From positions 1-64,000 of the forward strand of contig CAZAPG010000039.1 of the NCBI GenBank assembly GCA_964486935.1: a DNA stretch of 64,000 bases, read 5' to 3'. The position numbers and the translations under genes were made by a program. Below are positions 45,301 through 52,830 of this stretch, in pieces; the first letter of the stretch is position 1; every line of letters begins with the position of its first letter. Origin of the DNA: CAZAPG01 sp964486935 (GTDB taxonomy: Bacteria; Chloroflexota; Anaerolineae; 4572-78; J111). Under the pieces are notes generated by a model. That model saw nothing but the letters and a program-made list of their open reading frames with translations, searched no databases and had not been told where the DNA came from.

Positions 45301-46604
45301 TCTATGCGGCGCATTTGAATGAGCCGATTGGGGTGATGATTGGCCAGGGGCCGGTAAACCGGGATCAGGCCGATTTTGCCTTTAACTTCAATTGGCGGGA
45401 GCGGCTCAAAGTTGATTTTGGTAAAGGCGTTGCGGTAGGTTTCGTAATTGCAGCAAATGTTACCTGGCCCGGCGGCAACCATTAGCCGGGCGGCCAGGTT
45501 AACGGCATCGCCCATAACGGTATATTCACGGCGGGTGTTACCACCAACCGGGCCGGCAAAAACCCGCTCGGTGGTAATGCCAATAGCCAGAGGAAGCGTT
45601 TCGGCCTGGGCCAATTTTTGTAAATCCAGCGCGCAGCGCAGCGCCCGCTCCGGGTCGTCTTCGTGCGAGTAGGGGGGGGCGCCAAATAATACCAGCAGCA
45701 CGGTGCCCTTGTCGTCTATGGTTAGCCGGGTTAGCGTACCCCAGTAATGGTAAATAATCCGTTGAATTTTGCGCAAAAGGTGGTGCAGTTTGTCAATGGT
45801 ATCGGGCTGGTCGTAATCTAAATTTTTGATGCTGGCAAACATTACGCTCATGGGGCGCAAGGTGGCCAGCCAGTTGTGCAGTTCGCCATCTACCCAGCTT
45901 CGCACCGGCCCCGGAATATAATAACGCAGCACATTTTGTACGCTCTCCGGGTTTTTAACCATTTCCCAGTTTAACGGCGGTAGCGGTTGGGGCGGCACCG
46001 GCCTGGGGTGTATAACGGCCCTGGCTTGCGGACTAAGAACAATTTCGCCCTGACCGGCCTGGTTTTCGGCCTGGGTGGCCTGCTGCAATGCATCGCCGGC
46101 AATTATAAATTCCCACCGGTTAAAAAGCCCGCCAACCTGGGTGGTTAACACTTTGCCCGCGCCAACGCCAAATTTCATTCTTAATGAAACCAGCCCCACG
46201 CTGCTTTCCATCACGCCAAATTCATCCATAGCCGATTGCATTGCCTGGGCAGCCTGAAGGGCGCGGCGGGTGGCTATAGCCAGCGACTCGTCAATGGCCG
46301 GAAAAACCACAGTCAGGGCGTCGCCGCCAAATTTTACTACTTCGCCGCCCTCGGCTTCAACAAAAGCAATCATCCAGCTAAAATAACGATTCAAAATGCC
46401 GGTCAATTCTTCTGGCCCTTCCGACCCTTTTTGGCTCAGGGCCTCGGTTAAAGGGGTAAAACCAGAGACATCGGCAAAAAGGACCGCGGCGGGCATACGG
46501 CGGGTGTGGGGTTTGTCGGGAGGTTCCGGCGCAGGCGCACTTAATACCGCGTGAGTTAAACTTTGCGGAATGTAAGCAGCCACGGTGCGTAGTAAGTCTG
46601 TCAT
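42318..46604 (-). CDS. Soluble adenylyl cyclase-like protein: two cyclase domains, ATPase and TPR array
   Basis: The 1428-residue protein has the order of mammalian soluble adenylyl cyclase. Domain C1 (about 38-200) has both metal aspartates (FADVSGFTPL, KFGGDALTVVFPA). Domain C2 (about 245-415) has lost them (MFASIKNLDY, DDKGTVLLVLFG) but keeps REYTVMGDAVNLAARL, as expected for a C1-C2 pseudo-heterodimer with one active site. A STAND/AAA-like ATPase has Walker A VEGEAGIGKSRL near 460 and Walker B LLILEDAHW. From about 1000 on there are about ten TPR units (GDYQAALDYFEQTLEIQREV, GDYNVARSYLGHSLETRKEL). No membrane segment is seen. It is probably a signal-integrating ATP cyclase in the cytosol. 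Confidence 0.92.
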   Translation of the reverse strand: MTDLLRTVAAYIPQSLTHAVLSAPAPEPPDKPHTRRMPAAVLFADVSGFTPLTEALSQKGSEGPEELTGILNRYFSWMIAFVEAEGGEVVKFGGDALTVVFPAIDESLAIATRRALQAAQAMQSAMDEFGVMESSVGLVSLRMKFGVGAGKVLTTQVGGLFNRWEFIIAGDALQQATQAENQAGQGEIVLSPQARAVIHPRPVPPQPLPPLNWEMVKNPESVQNVLRYYIPGPVRSWVDGELHNWLATLRPMSVMFASIKNLDYDQPDTIDKLHHLLRKIQRIIYHYWGTLTRLTIDDKGTVLLVLFGAPPYSHEDDPERALRCALDLQKLAQAETLPLAIGITTERVFAGPVGGNTRREYTVMGDAVNLAARLMVAAGPGNICCNYETYRNAFTKINFEPLPPIEVKGKIGLIPVYRPLANHHPNRLIQMRRIETGERLVGRSAELARLTDCLQQVSNGNSRIVIVEGEAGIGKSRLISALLERAEKLNFNLLLGIGLSIEQETPYHIWQEILTSYFELEDTGLAQRQQQVTAQAQKLIPDLLEYLPLLNSLLHLELPDTPITASLDPTERQQHLVLLVLALLKASIVQKPLLLILEDAHWLDLPSWKLAVQIAVAAISRRLPLLLIFVTRPLENVTKRTEAIMLGALEETTYLRLDSLSADETLTVAAGRMSLTRNDLPETVAELVRRRAGGNPFFAEEIFYALHDNGFISFKTMQNKIRCLISGDLDRAAQTLPSTIQSVILSRIDQLPPEKQLMLRVAAVIGHTFSFTTLYNTLNQHLEIKEQLFSDYLNDLVYLDFIRPESPDANQIYAFKHVIIKEVAYQSLLFGRRRQLHRTVAQWYETTYGSELNGVSPPLHAEINQNFPLTPTLPPVAAPVAPYQALLVYHWHQAEDEERERFYASRIARQAVAQFANAEAVGYLNRALDLTPKTDLLERYQLILARETVYHRNGKREAQKQDLTALAEIVQQLNKKEYKATVALRQARYAEAISENNVTIQAAEQAVALARQFKDKKCRGYLWWAKALLRQGQCDAALKKLKQAQALTKGNKNFDNKAETLNHLAVYHLLKGSYTKAQTYCQRAQKICAAHSHPSIYASNLNILGLIHYYRRNYPAARTQFEQAISLYYQIGDRRNESKPFCNIGLIYLSMGDYQAALDYFEQTLEIQREVDDREGSADTLSNLGVVYAHLGDYNVARSYLGHSLETRKELGSLIGEANTLGKFGFVYHQLGDYRTTQRYCDLALSILHKTGHPEGESFCLTYLGHALAGLGQFQAATAAYQQALKLRRKMKQPGPAIDIQAGLAGLAMAQNWPGRARSTVGKILSYIENNGVTGLIDPLWVYMACYNVLQTLAADTPVEQELTRLILAAAHNLLQKQAGSIHDSALRHKFLNGVKIHQDIIALWQNREPLPHQKRWRGNGTPSKPLV

Positions 46605-46761
46605 GCTATCCGTTTATGGTGGGGAATCAGATAAATTAACTAACGCTTACCATCCAGTATAGCATATCATTTGTCTGCCGCCTACCCTTACTAATTGTCT
46701 ACCCCCAGAACCGCCGCAAAATCAGTTGGCTCTACCGCAGGCCGCCATAAAAAGCCAAATT

Positions 46762-46790
46762 TTGCTTACCGGTAACGGGCCGGTTATAAT
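46762..46790 (+). promoter_or_regulatory. Promoter giving a leaderless transcript
   Basis: TTGCTT (46762-46767), 17 bases and a perfect TATAAT (46785-46790). Seven bases after the -10 box is the A of the ATG at 46797, so the predicted start of transcription coincides with the start codon. Confidence 0.6.
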
Positions 46791-46796
46791 CGGCCC

Positions 46797-48281
46797 ATGA
46801 TGCTTAATGGTAAATGGTTGCCGGTCGCAATTATTTTGTTGGCTTATCTGGCGGCGGGGATATTGTATGCCACCCTGACTCCAAAATGGCAGGCCCCCGA
46901 TGAACCGGCGCATTATAATTACATTCACTACCTGGCCACGCGGCCCGGCTTTCCAGAACTGACGGCCAACTGTTATAACCAACCTTATCTTGAAGAACTG
47001 AAAGCCCGCCGTTTTCCGCCCGAACTGCCGGTTGGTGGGGTTTGCTACGAGTTTCACCAGCCGCCGCTCTATTACCTGTTAGCTGTACCCTTGTTTAATT
47101 TAAGCGGGGGTTCGCTGCTGGCGCTGCGGCTGCTATCGGTGGGGCTGGGGGCCGGGGTGGCGCTGCTGGCCTTTTTTATTGCCGCCCAAATTTTCCCAAA
47201 TAACCGGCTAATAACGCTGGGGAGTATGGCTTTTGTGGCTTTTGTTCCCATGCATGCGGCCATTCTGTCCTCAGTTAATAACGACCCTCTGGCCGAGTTA
47301 CTGCTGGCAATTTTGCTCTTTTTGCTGACGCGCCGGCTGGTAAATAATAAAACCGCAGACCTGAGGCCATCCGGCGAGGGTTACTCTTTCAGGCAAGATG
47401 CGCTGCTGGGTTTTGTGTTGGGGTTGGGGCTGGTCACAAAAACCACGGTTTACATTGCCATCCCCCTGGTGGCCGCTGCCCTGTGGCTGGCCCGGGCCAG
47501 GGGGTCAAAATTATTAAAACAGGCCGCCATTATCTACGGGGTGGCGCTGCTGGTGGCCCTGCCCTGGTATTTACGCAACGTAATGCTTTACGGCGGGGTA
47601 GACATTTTGGGCCTGGGCCGTCACGATGAGGTAGTGGTGGGCCAGCCCCGCACCGCCGATTTTGTGGCCCAGGTTGGCCCGCTGGCCGCCGCCGGCGAGT
47701 TTATCTTAACCACGTTTCGCAGTTTTTGGGGGCAATTCGGCTGGATGGCCGCGCCGATGGATGGCCGCACCTATCTTTTTTTAGCCCTGCTCACCTTAAT
47801 AGCCCTGGCCGGGTTGATTGCCTTTATAACCACTGAATTTTCACAACCCCAGTTGCTGCCGCCCCAACATCGCGCCCTGGCCCTGCTGGGGCTGGCTGTT
47901 CTGTTGACATTTGCGGCTTATGGCGGGTACAACCTTACTTTCAAACAATTTCAGGGGCGATATCTCTTCCCCGGTTTGATTCCGCTGGGCGTGTTTTTTA
48001 GCCTGGGGTTTGGGGAGGCCCTGAGTTTGCGCCGGGCCAGGTGGCTGGCCGGCGGCCTGGCTCTGGCCCTGGGGTGGACGCTGGTAGCCGGGCCGGGCAG
48101 CCAGCCGGATGTAAGAGCCGGGCTGGCGCTGGGATTAATGCTGGCCGTGGCTGTCGGACGGCTTTTTTTGCCCCGGCGCTGGCTTGAACTCACCCACCCC
48201 GCCTTGCTCATTGCGGGCTACGCTGCCCTGGCGCTGCTGGCTCTGGCAAGTCCCTTCTGGTTTGTAATTCCTTATTTATAG
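46797..48281 (+). CDS. Polytopic membrane protein, GT-C/PMT- or DUF2142-like glycosyltransferase
   Basis: This 494-residue protein has about eleven hydrophobic helices. The first external loop has WQAPDEPAHYNYIHYL; the acidic pair in PDEPAH fits the catalytic loop of GT-C glycosyltransferases using lipid-linked sugars, and is also found in DUF2142 proteins. PPLYYLLAVPLF and LPWYLRN are further family-type segments. It may glycosylate cell-envelope lipids or proteins. There is no ribosome binding site; the promoter position suggests leaderless translation. Two ATG codons stand in tandem at 46797 and 46800. It is a single gene with no glycan locus around it. Confidence 0.75.
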   Translation: MMLNGKWLPVAIILLAYLAAGILYATLTPKWQAPDEPAHYNYIHYLATRPGFPELTANCYNQPYLEELKARRFPPELPVGGVCYEFHQPPLYYLLAVPLFNLSGGSLLALRLLSVGLGAGVALLAFFIAAQIFPNNRLITLGSMAFVAFVPMHAAILSSVNNDPLAELLLAILLFLLTRRLVNNKTADLRPSGEGYSFRQDALLGFVLGLGLVTKTTVYIAIPLVAAALWLARARGSKLLKQAAIIYGVALLVALPWYLRNVMLYGGVDILGLGRHDEVVVGQPRTADFVAQVGPLAAAGEFILTTFRSFWGQFGWMAAPMDGRTYLFLALLTLIALAGLIAFITTEFSQPQLLPPQHRALALLGLAVLLTFAAYGGYNLTFKQFQGRYLFPGLIPLGVFFSLGFGEALSLRRARWLAGGLALALGWTLVAGPGSQPDVRAGLALGLMLAVAVGRLFLPRRWLELTHPALLIAGYAALALLALASPFWFVIPYL

Positions 48282-48297
48282 GGAATTAATAGTTTTT

Positions 48298-48326
48298 TTG
48301 ACACCCCTGCCGGGCCTCCCTATAAT
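48298..48326 (+). promoter_or_regulatory. Perfect consensus sigma-70 promoter for the aquaporin gene
   Basis: TTGACA (48298-48303), exactly 17 bases, TATAAT (48321-48326). The transcript would have a leader of about 47 bases. Confidence 0.85.
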
Positions 48327-48379
48327 AGGCCGCAATTGGATGAGCCATCCAAAAAATTTATCGGGGAGAGAGGTATTTT

Positions 48380-49021
48380 ATGAATACTCGGGCTTTAGTG
48401 GCTGAGTTTATTGGCACTTTTGCGTTGATTTTAATTGGCGCCGGCTCTGCGGCCATTGGCGTGGGCGGGGTGGTGGGTGTAGCCCTGGCCCACGGCCTGG
48501 TGGTGCTAACCTTTGCCTACGCTTACGGCCACATTTCCGGCACGCACATTAACCCGGCGGTAACGGTCGGCCTGTGGGTTGGCAAGCAAATCGACACCGC
48601 TTCGGCAGTGGCTTACATTGTAGTGCAGCTTTTGGGCGGTATCGTGGCCGGATTTGTGCTGCTGTTTCTGCTGGGCAGCGGCTCCAGCCTGGGGGCCACC
48701 CTGCTGGCCGATGGCGTTTCGCCGCTACAAGGTTTTGTGCTGGAAACCATTTTGACCTTCTTTCTGGTCAATGCTGTTTATAACACCGCCGTCAGCGGCA
48801 AAGCCGCCGATTTTGCGCCCATCGCCATTGGCCTGACGCTGGCCCTGAGCATTTTGATGGGCGGCCCGCTTACCGGCGCCTCGCTCAACCCGGCCCGCAC
48901 CCTTGGCCCGGCCGTCGCCAGCGGCAACTTTGCCGATATCTGGCTCTACATGCTCGGCCCGGTAGTCGGCGGGATTTTGGCCGCGCTGCTGTATCTCAAT
49001 TTGCTCAAACCCAAATCCTGA
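48380..49021 (+). CDS. Aquaporin/MIP family channel
   Basis: This is a six-helix channel of 213 residues. Both NPA boxes are intact: GTHINPAVTVG near residue 55 and GASLNPARTLGPA near 170, with the arginine after the second box that forms part of the selectivity filter. The short length and ARTLGP context favour a water-selective AqpZ-like channel over a glycerol facilitator. GGGAGAGAGG precedes the ATG. A perfect consensus promoter and its own terminator imply strong, independent expression. Confidence 0.92.
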   Translation: MNTRALVAEFIGTFALILIGAGSAAIGVGGVVGVALAHGLVVLTFAYAYGHISGTHINPAVTVGLWVGKQIDTASAVAYIVVQLLGGIVAGFVLLFLLGSGSSLGATLLADGVSPLQGFVLETILTFFLVNAVYNTAVSGKAADFAPIAIGLTLALSILMGGPLTGASLNPARTLGPAVASGNFADIWLYMLGPVVGGILAALLYLNLLKPKS

Positions 49022-49044
49022 CGGGTTAACCTCAACCGGAAAGC

Positions 49045-49067
49045 CGCTTGCCAAAAGCGACTTTTTT
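49045..49067 (+). terminator. Terminator after the aquaporin gene
   Basis: A 5-bp stem CGCTT/AAGCG (49045-49049, 49055-49059) is followed by six T residues. It is short but correctly placed. Confidence 0.5.
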
Positions 49068-49155
49068 ATCCGCAACCTATGAATGTACGGCTTGCAGGGA
49101 CTCGGACAATCTATTATTATTACCTCATAAGCCTAAGAAATGACAAAATATTATT

Positions 49156-50115
49156 ATGCTGGGTTATCAACAATTACTCATCCCCTATGTTGAACAGAAA
49201 AAGGCTAAACCTTTTCTGAAGTGGGCGGGTGGGAAAACACAATTGCTTTCTCAGTTTGAAGATTTGTATCCCCCTGAATTAAAACAAGGAAAAATAAATA
49301 AATATATTGAGCCGTTTGTTGGCAGCGGCGCGGTTTTTTTTGATATAGTTCAAAAGTATCCACTTAAATCGGTTTATCTTTACGATATTAATGTTGAGCT
49401 TATCGTCGCTTATCGGGTTATTCAGCAAGACCCCGCTGGTCTCATTGAGCAACTAGAGCAGCTTTCAGACAAGTATAAATCTTTAGATAAGAACGAGAGG
49501 AAAGTTCTTTTTTACCAGATTAGAGAGAAATATAATCTGCAGAAGCGCGATATGGATTACACCCACTTTACCCAATTTTGGGTTTCCAGAGCCGCGATGC
49601 TTATCTTCTTAAACCGAACTTGTTTCAATGGTCTATTTCGTTTAAATAGTAAGGGTGAGTTCAATGTTCCGCACGGAAGATATAAGAATCCAAAAATCTT
49701 AGATGCCGAAAACTTACTCAATGTTTCCCGCTTGCTTCAGACAGCGGAAATCATAGCGGGTGATTTTGAGCAATGTGCAAATGTGGTTGAGGAGCACGCC
49801 TTTGTTTATTTTGACCCTCCGTACCGGCCAATTAGTAAAACATCAAGCTTTACCTCATATTCAAAATTTGACTTTGGAGATGAGGAGCAAATCCGGCTTG
49901 CTAAATTTTTTGCCAAATTGGATAGAGAGTATCACGCGAAATTGATGTTGAGTAATTCGGACCCAACCAATGAAGACCCGACTGATACATTTTTTGAAGA
50001 GTTATATAATGGCTTCAATCTTTGTCCGGTCACCGCAAACCGCATGATTAACAGCGATGGCGCAAAACGTGGTAAAATCCGTGAATTAATAATTACAAAT
50101 TACGAGGTGAAATAA
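49156..50115 (+). CDS. Dam-family DNA adenine-N6 methyltransferase
   Basis: This is a D12-class methylase. The N-terminal PFLKWAGGKTQLL and EPFVGSGAVFFD bind S-adenosylmethionine, and catalytic D220-P-P-Y is in YFDPPYRPIS. The C-terminal SNSDP and late IREL stretch are family-typical. D12 enzymes commonly methylate adenine in GATC, but the site here is unknown. Base use is clearly more AT-rich than neighbouring genes, which suggests horizontal acquisition. It is the first of four co-directional genes of a restriction-modification island. No clear ribosome site is seen. Confidence 0.92.
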   Translation: MLGYQQLLIPYVEQKKAKPFLKWAGGKTQLLSQFEDLYPPELKQGKINKYIEPFVGSGAVFFDIVQKYPLKSVYLYDINVELIVAYRVIQQDPAGLIEQLEQLSDKYKSLDKNERKVLFYQIREKYNLQKRDMDYTHFTQFWVSRAAMLIFLNRTCFNGLFRLNSKGEFNVPHGRYKNPKILDAENLLNVSRLLQTAEIIAGDFEQCANVVEEHAFVYFDPPYRPISKTSSFTSYSKFDFGDEEQIRLAKFFAKLDREYHAKLMLSNSDPTNEDPTDTFFEELYNGFNLCPVTANRMINSDGAKRGKIRELIITNYEVK

Positions 50116-50158
50116 TAGGCTACAGAAATTATATTCCGGTAAGAAAGCATTGTTTGAT

Positions 50159-50443
50159 ATGTACACCAAACCTTTTAAGAAAAAGTATTGGACTCCTGAG
50201 CTAAAAGTACCTATCAGTAAATTAAAAGTTGATAAAAGCCTGTTTAGCTTTCACAGCGAAATATCGCGGCAGGATGTTTTGTATATACTAATGTATTTTG
50301 ACAGAAGCCGTTGGGAACCAATTCTTGTTAATCAGGAATATTGTATTCTTGATGGTCAGCACCGTTTGGCCGTGGCTAAACTGTTAGGCTTGGAATATGT
50401 TGATGTTGTAGTTCAAGATACCAAATTGCTTGAGACCGAATAA
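50159..50443 (+). CDS. Small ParB-like N-terminal-domain protein
   Basis: This protein of about 95 residues is essentially one ParB/sulfiredoxin-like domain: PISKLKVDKSLFSFHSEISRQDVLYILMYFDRSRWEPILVN, then CILDGQHRLAVAKLLGLEYVDVVV, where DGQHR is the signature motif. The helix-turn-helix and dimer domains of true partition proteins are missing. It lies between two methylase genes and shares their AT-rich composition, so it is probably part of the modification system. The start is uncertain: ATG at 50159 or TTG at 50150. Confidence 0.75.
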   Translation: MYTKPFKKKYWTPELKVPISKLKVDKSLFSFHSEISRQDVLYILMYFDRSRWEPILVNQEYCILDGQHRLAVAKLLGLEYVDVVVQDTKLLETE

Positions 50444-50481
50444 GTACTTGACATGTCTCTAATAAAAAAGTAATTCCCATA

Positions 50482-51288
50482 ATGAGTAAACTGCTTGACG
50501 AATTTGAACCCGAAATAACCACCTTTTGGTCTTTCCCTGAGCGTGGCAATTGGGCTACCCATAACCCTAAATATCGGGGGAACTTTGCCCCGCAAATTCC
50601 CCGCAATATTATCCTTCAATACTCAGATGAAGGGGATACCGTACTCGATCCGATGGTTGGGAGTGGTACTACCCTTATTGAGTGTAAATTGCTGCACAGA
50701 AACGGTATCGGTATTGATATTAACCCGGATGCTGTTGAATTAACACAAAAAGCGCTGGATTTCAAGTTTGAAAGTCGTTCAAAACAATTAGTCTATCAAG
50801 GTGATGTCCGTTCTCTTGATAAAATTAAGGATAATTCGATTGATTTGATTTGTACCCATCCCCCTTACTTAAACCTTGTCACTTATTCCAAGGGTAAAAT
50901 AAAGGAAGATTTATCCAACATAAGTAGCCCTCAAAAGTTTTGTAACGAGTTGGATGTGGGTATTAAAGAGATGTACCGCGTTCTCAAACCCAACCATTAT
51001 TGCGCTGTTTTGATTGGTGATACTCGAAAGGCGCAACATTATGTGCCGTTATCTCATTTTGTGCTGCAAAAATTTCTTCAAAATGGCTTTGCGTTGAAAG
51101 AGGAGATTATTAAGGGGCAACACAACTGCGTTTTTTCCAATCGCTGGATAGCCAGAGCTAAAGAGTACAAATTTTATCTCATTATGCACGAGCATCTCTT
51201 TGTATTTAGAAAACCCAAAGTCAATGAGGATTTATCCAGAATTCGCTGGAGTACCATCCCTAAAAATACCAATAACATCATTGAGTGA
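50482..51288 (+). CDS. Type II DNA methyltransferase, N4/N6 class
   Basis: The 268-residue protein has a cofactor motif D56-PMVGSGTT and a catalytic C-T-H-P-P-Y (124-129), which corresponds to (D/S/T)PPY. Motif I precedes motif IV. TWSFPERGNWATHNPKYRG-type sequence at the N-terminus (FWSFPERGNWATHNP) is a common lead in this group. The Thr-based motif leaves N4-cytosine or N6-adenine specificity open. Its stop overlaps the possible GTG start of the nuclease gene. It likely protects the site cut by that nuclease. Confidence 0.88.
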   Translation: MSKLLDEFEPEITTFWSFPERGNWATHNPKYRGNFAPQIPRNIILQYSDEGDTVLDPMVGSGTTLIECKLLHRNGIGIDINPDAVELTQKALDFKFESRSKQLVYQGDVRSLDKIKDNSIDLICTHPPYLNLVTYSKGKIKEDLSNISSPQKFCNELDVGIKEMYRVLKPNHYCAVLIGDTRKAQHYVPLSHFVLQKFLQNGFALKEEIIKGQHNCVFSNRWIARAKEYKFYLIMHEHLFVFRKPKVNEDLSRIRWSTIPKNTNNIIE

Positions 51289-51296
51289 GTAAAAAC

Positions 51297-52085
51297 ATGC
51301 GCAATATAGACATCGCCTGGCAAGCAATCTCTGAGAAATACCGCATTTTTGACCATGACTTTACAAAATCCCCCTTTGAGCTAACTGCCAAGCAAATTAA
51401 GGATGCCACCCGCCACTTTTCAACCACCGGACAACGGGAGGTTCGCATATTGTGCAAACAAGACGAGCGCGACGACAGACCTTTGGTGTTTCAAGAACGG
51501 AATTTGTTTATCTTGCCCATCAAAAATGGTAAATATGCAATCGTGAAAGGCGAGGGGTATATAGACATTCCCCCAATTCAGGAGTCCACCAAAATTTATA
51601 CATCTCGGTTGGATTTTCAGTTAGTTACTTCACGGGTTGGCGACTCTGAAATGCAGCACCTTGATTTTGCTTACGCCACCAGCGTTATTCGCACCTTTAT
51701 GCAAGACCCAACGCTGGTGCTGACCATCAGGGGGCGTAAGTATACCCCCAAATTTAGTTTCAGGGTGGGCCGGCAACGCATCACGGTTGAGGGCGTTCAG
51801 ACCGAGGTGGACGCCGGTTACGAGGGCGAAAATCAGGTGGTGCTGGTTGAAGCTAAAAACTCTCGCGCTAACAACACCATTATCCGCCAGCTTTACTACC
51901 CATTTCGACAGTGGCAGCAGAACCTTAAAGACAAAAAGGTAGATAAGACCGTCTCCACCATCTTTTTTGAGAAAAGCGGCAATGAATATTTCATATGGCA
52001 ATTTAAATTTAATGATGAGGATGATTACAACGCCATTGAACTGGCCCGAAGCCACCGCTTTCAAATTATTGAACCCGAAAATTAG
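51297..52085 (+). CDS. Probable type II restriction endonuclease, PD-(D/E)XK type
   Basis: I recognise the catalytic pattern, not the specificity. Asp172 in TEVDAGYEG and Glu185-Ala-Lys187 in VVLVEAKN form a D-x12-ExK site, followed by a helix with IIRQLYYPFRQW. Residues 1-150 may be the DNA-recognition part. ATG at 51297 has GAGTGAG seven bases upstream; GTG at 51285 would overlap the methylase stop. The first half of the gene is AT-rich like the island, while the second half has the GC-rich composition of the host genes. It is the last gene of the island. Confidence 0.8.
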   Translation: MRNIDIAWQAISEKYRIFDHDFTKSPFELTAKQIKDATRHFSTTGQREVRILCKQDERDDRPLVFQERNLFILPIKNGKYAIVKGEGYIDIPPIQESTKIYTSRLDFQLVTSRVGDSEMQHLDFAYATSVIRTFMQDPTLVLTIRGRKYTPKFSFRVGRQRITVEGVQTEVDAGYEGENQVVLVEAKNSRANNTIIRQLYYPFRQWQQNLKDKKVDKTVSTIFFEKSGNEYFIWQFKFNDEDDYNAIELARSHRFQIIEPEN

Positions 52086-52105
52086 CAACCCTGTAGCAGA
52101 TCATC

Positions 52106-52717
52106 TTGGCTAAACCCAAATTCTACGTTGTCTGGAAAGGGCGCCAGCCGGGTATCTACCCAACCTGGGCCGAGTGCGCCGAGCAGGTCAACGGCTACCC
52201 GGAGGCCAAATACAAATCCTTTCCCACCGAAGCGATGGCCCGGGCCGCCTTTGAAAATGGCTGGCAGCAGCACGTCGGCAAACCGAACGGGCCGGCTGTG
52301 CTGCCGCCGGAAGTCATCCGCCGGAGCATTTGCGTGGATGCGGCCTGCCGGGACAATCAATTTGACCTGGAGTATCGTGGCGTCGAGACCGCCAGCGGCA
52401 AAACGCTGTTCCACCGGGGACCTCTCAGCCACGGCACCAACAACCTGGGCGAGTTTCTGGCTATTGTCGAGGCGCTCAGGCTGTTGCACAAGCAGGGCAA
52501 AAACAGCCCCATCTACTCCGACTCGCGCAACGCCCTGCTGTGGGTCAAAGAGCGGCGCGTCGGCTCCAAACTGCCCCGCAGCCAGTCCACCCAAAAAGTA
52601 TGGCAACTGGCCGACGAGGCCCTGGCCTGGCTCAAAAATAACCACTTCTCCAACCCACTCCTCAAATGGAAAACCGGGGAATGGGGCCAAATCCCCGCCG
52701 ATTTTGGGAGAAAGTGA
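52106..52717 (+). CDS. rnhA: Ribonuclease HI with viroplasmin-type N-terminal domain
   Basis: Residues 4-50 form the RNase HI N-terminal (caulimovirus viroplasmin) domain that binds RNA-DNA hybrids: KFYVVWKGRQPGIYPTWAEC. The RNase H domain follows with Asp78 (CVDAAC), Glu116 (NLGEFLAI), Asp139 (IYSDSRNAL) and Asp199 near the end, so all four catalytic acids are present. It removes RNA from RNA-DNA hybrids. The start is TTG at 52106, 20 bases after the nuclease gene. Its composition is host-like, so it is probably not part of the island. Confidence 0.92.
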   Translation: MAKPKFYVVWKGRQPGIYPTWAECAEQVNGYPEAKYKSFPTEAMARAAFENGWQQHVGKPNGPAVLPPEVIRRSICVDAACRDNQFDLEYRGVETASGKTLFHRGPLSHGTNNLGEFLAIVEALRLLHKQGKNSPIYSDSRNALLWVKERRVGSKLPRSQSTQKVWQLADEALAWLKNNHFSNPLLKWKTGEWGQIPADFGRK

Positions 52718-52756
52718 TCTGGCCAGATAGTTCAACCCAAGGTCTAGCATTTACCA

Positions 52757-52801
52757 CGTACTACGCACTACGCCACGTGGAACGTGGAGTGTAGCGCGTA
52801 A
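52757..52801. repeat. ACGTACTACGCACTACG-type low-complexity repeat
   Basis: This stretch is made of short CACGT/CTACGC/ACGTGG words with partial inverted symmetry (CTACGC against GTAGCG). A related GTGAAGTGAAACGTGAGGAG string follows rny at 59813. Such strings are frequent intergenic filler in this group. Confidence 0.4.
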
Positions 52802-52830
52802 AATAGTCAAGCAAATTACAGGAGGCAACC

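Noticed and set aside
50159..50443. Chromosome partition ParB with nearby parS/origin
   Set aside because: Only the N-terminal domain is present, there is no ParA, and the neighbours are methylases.
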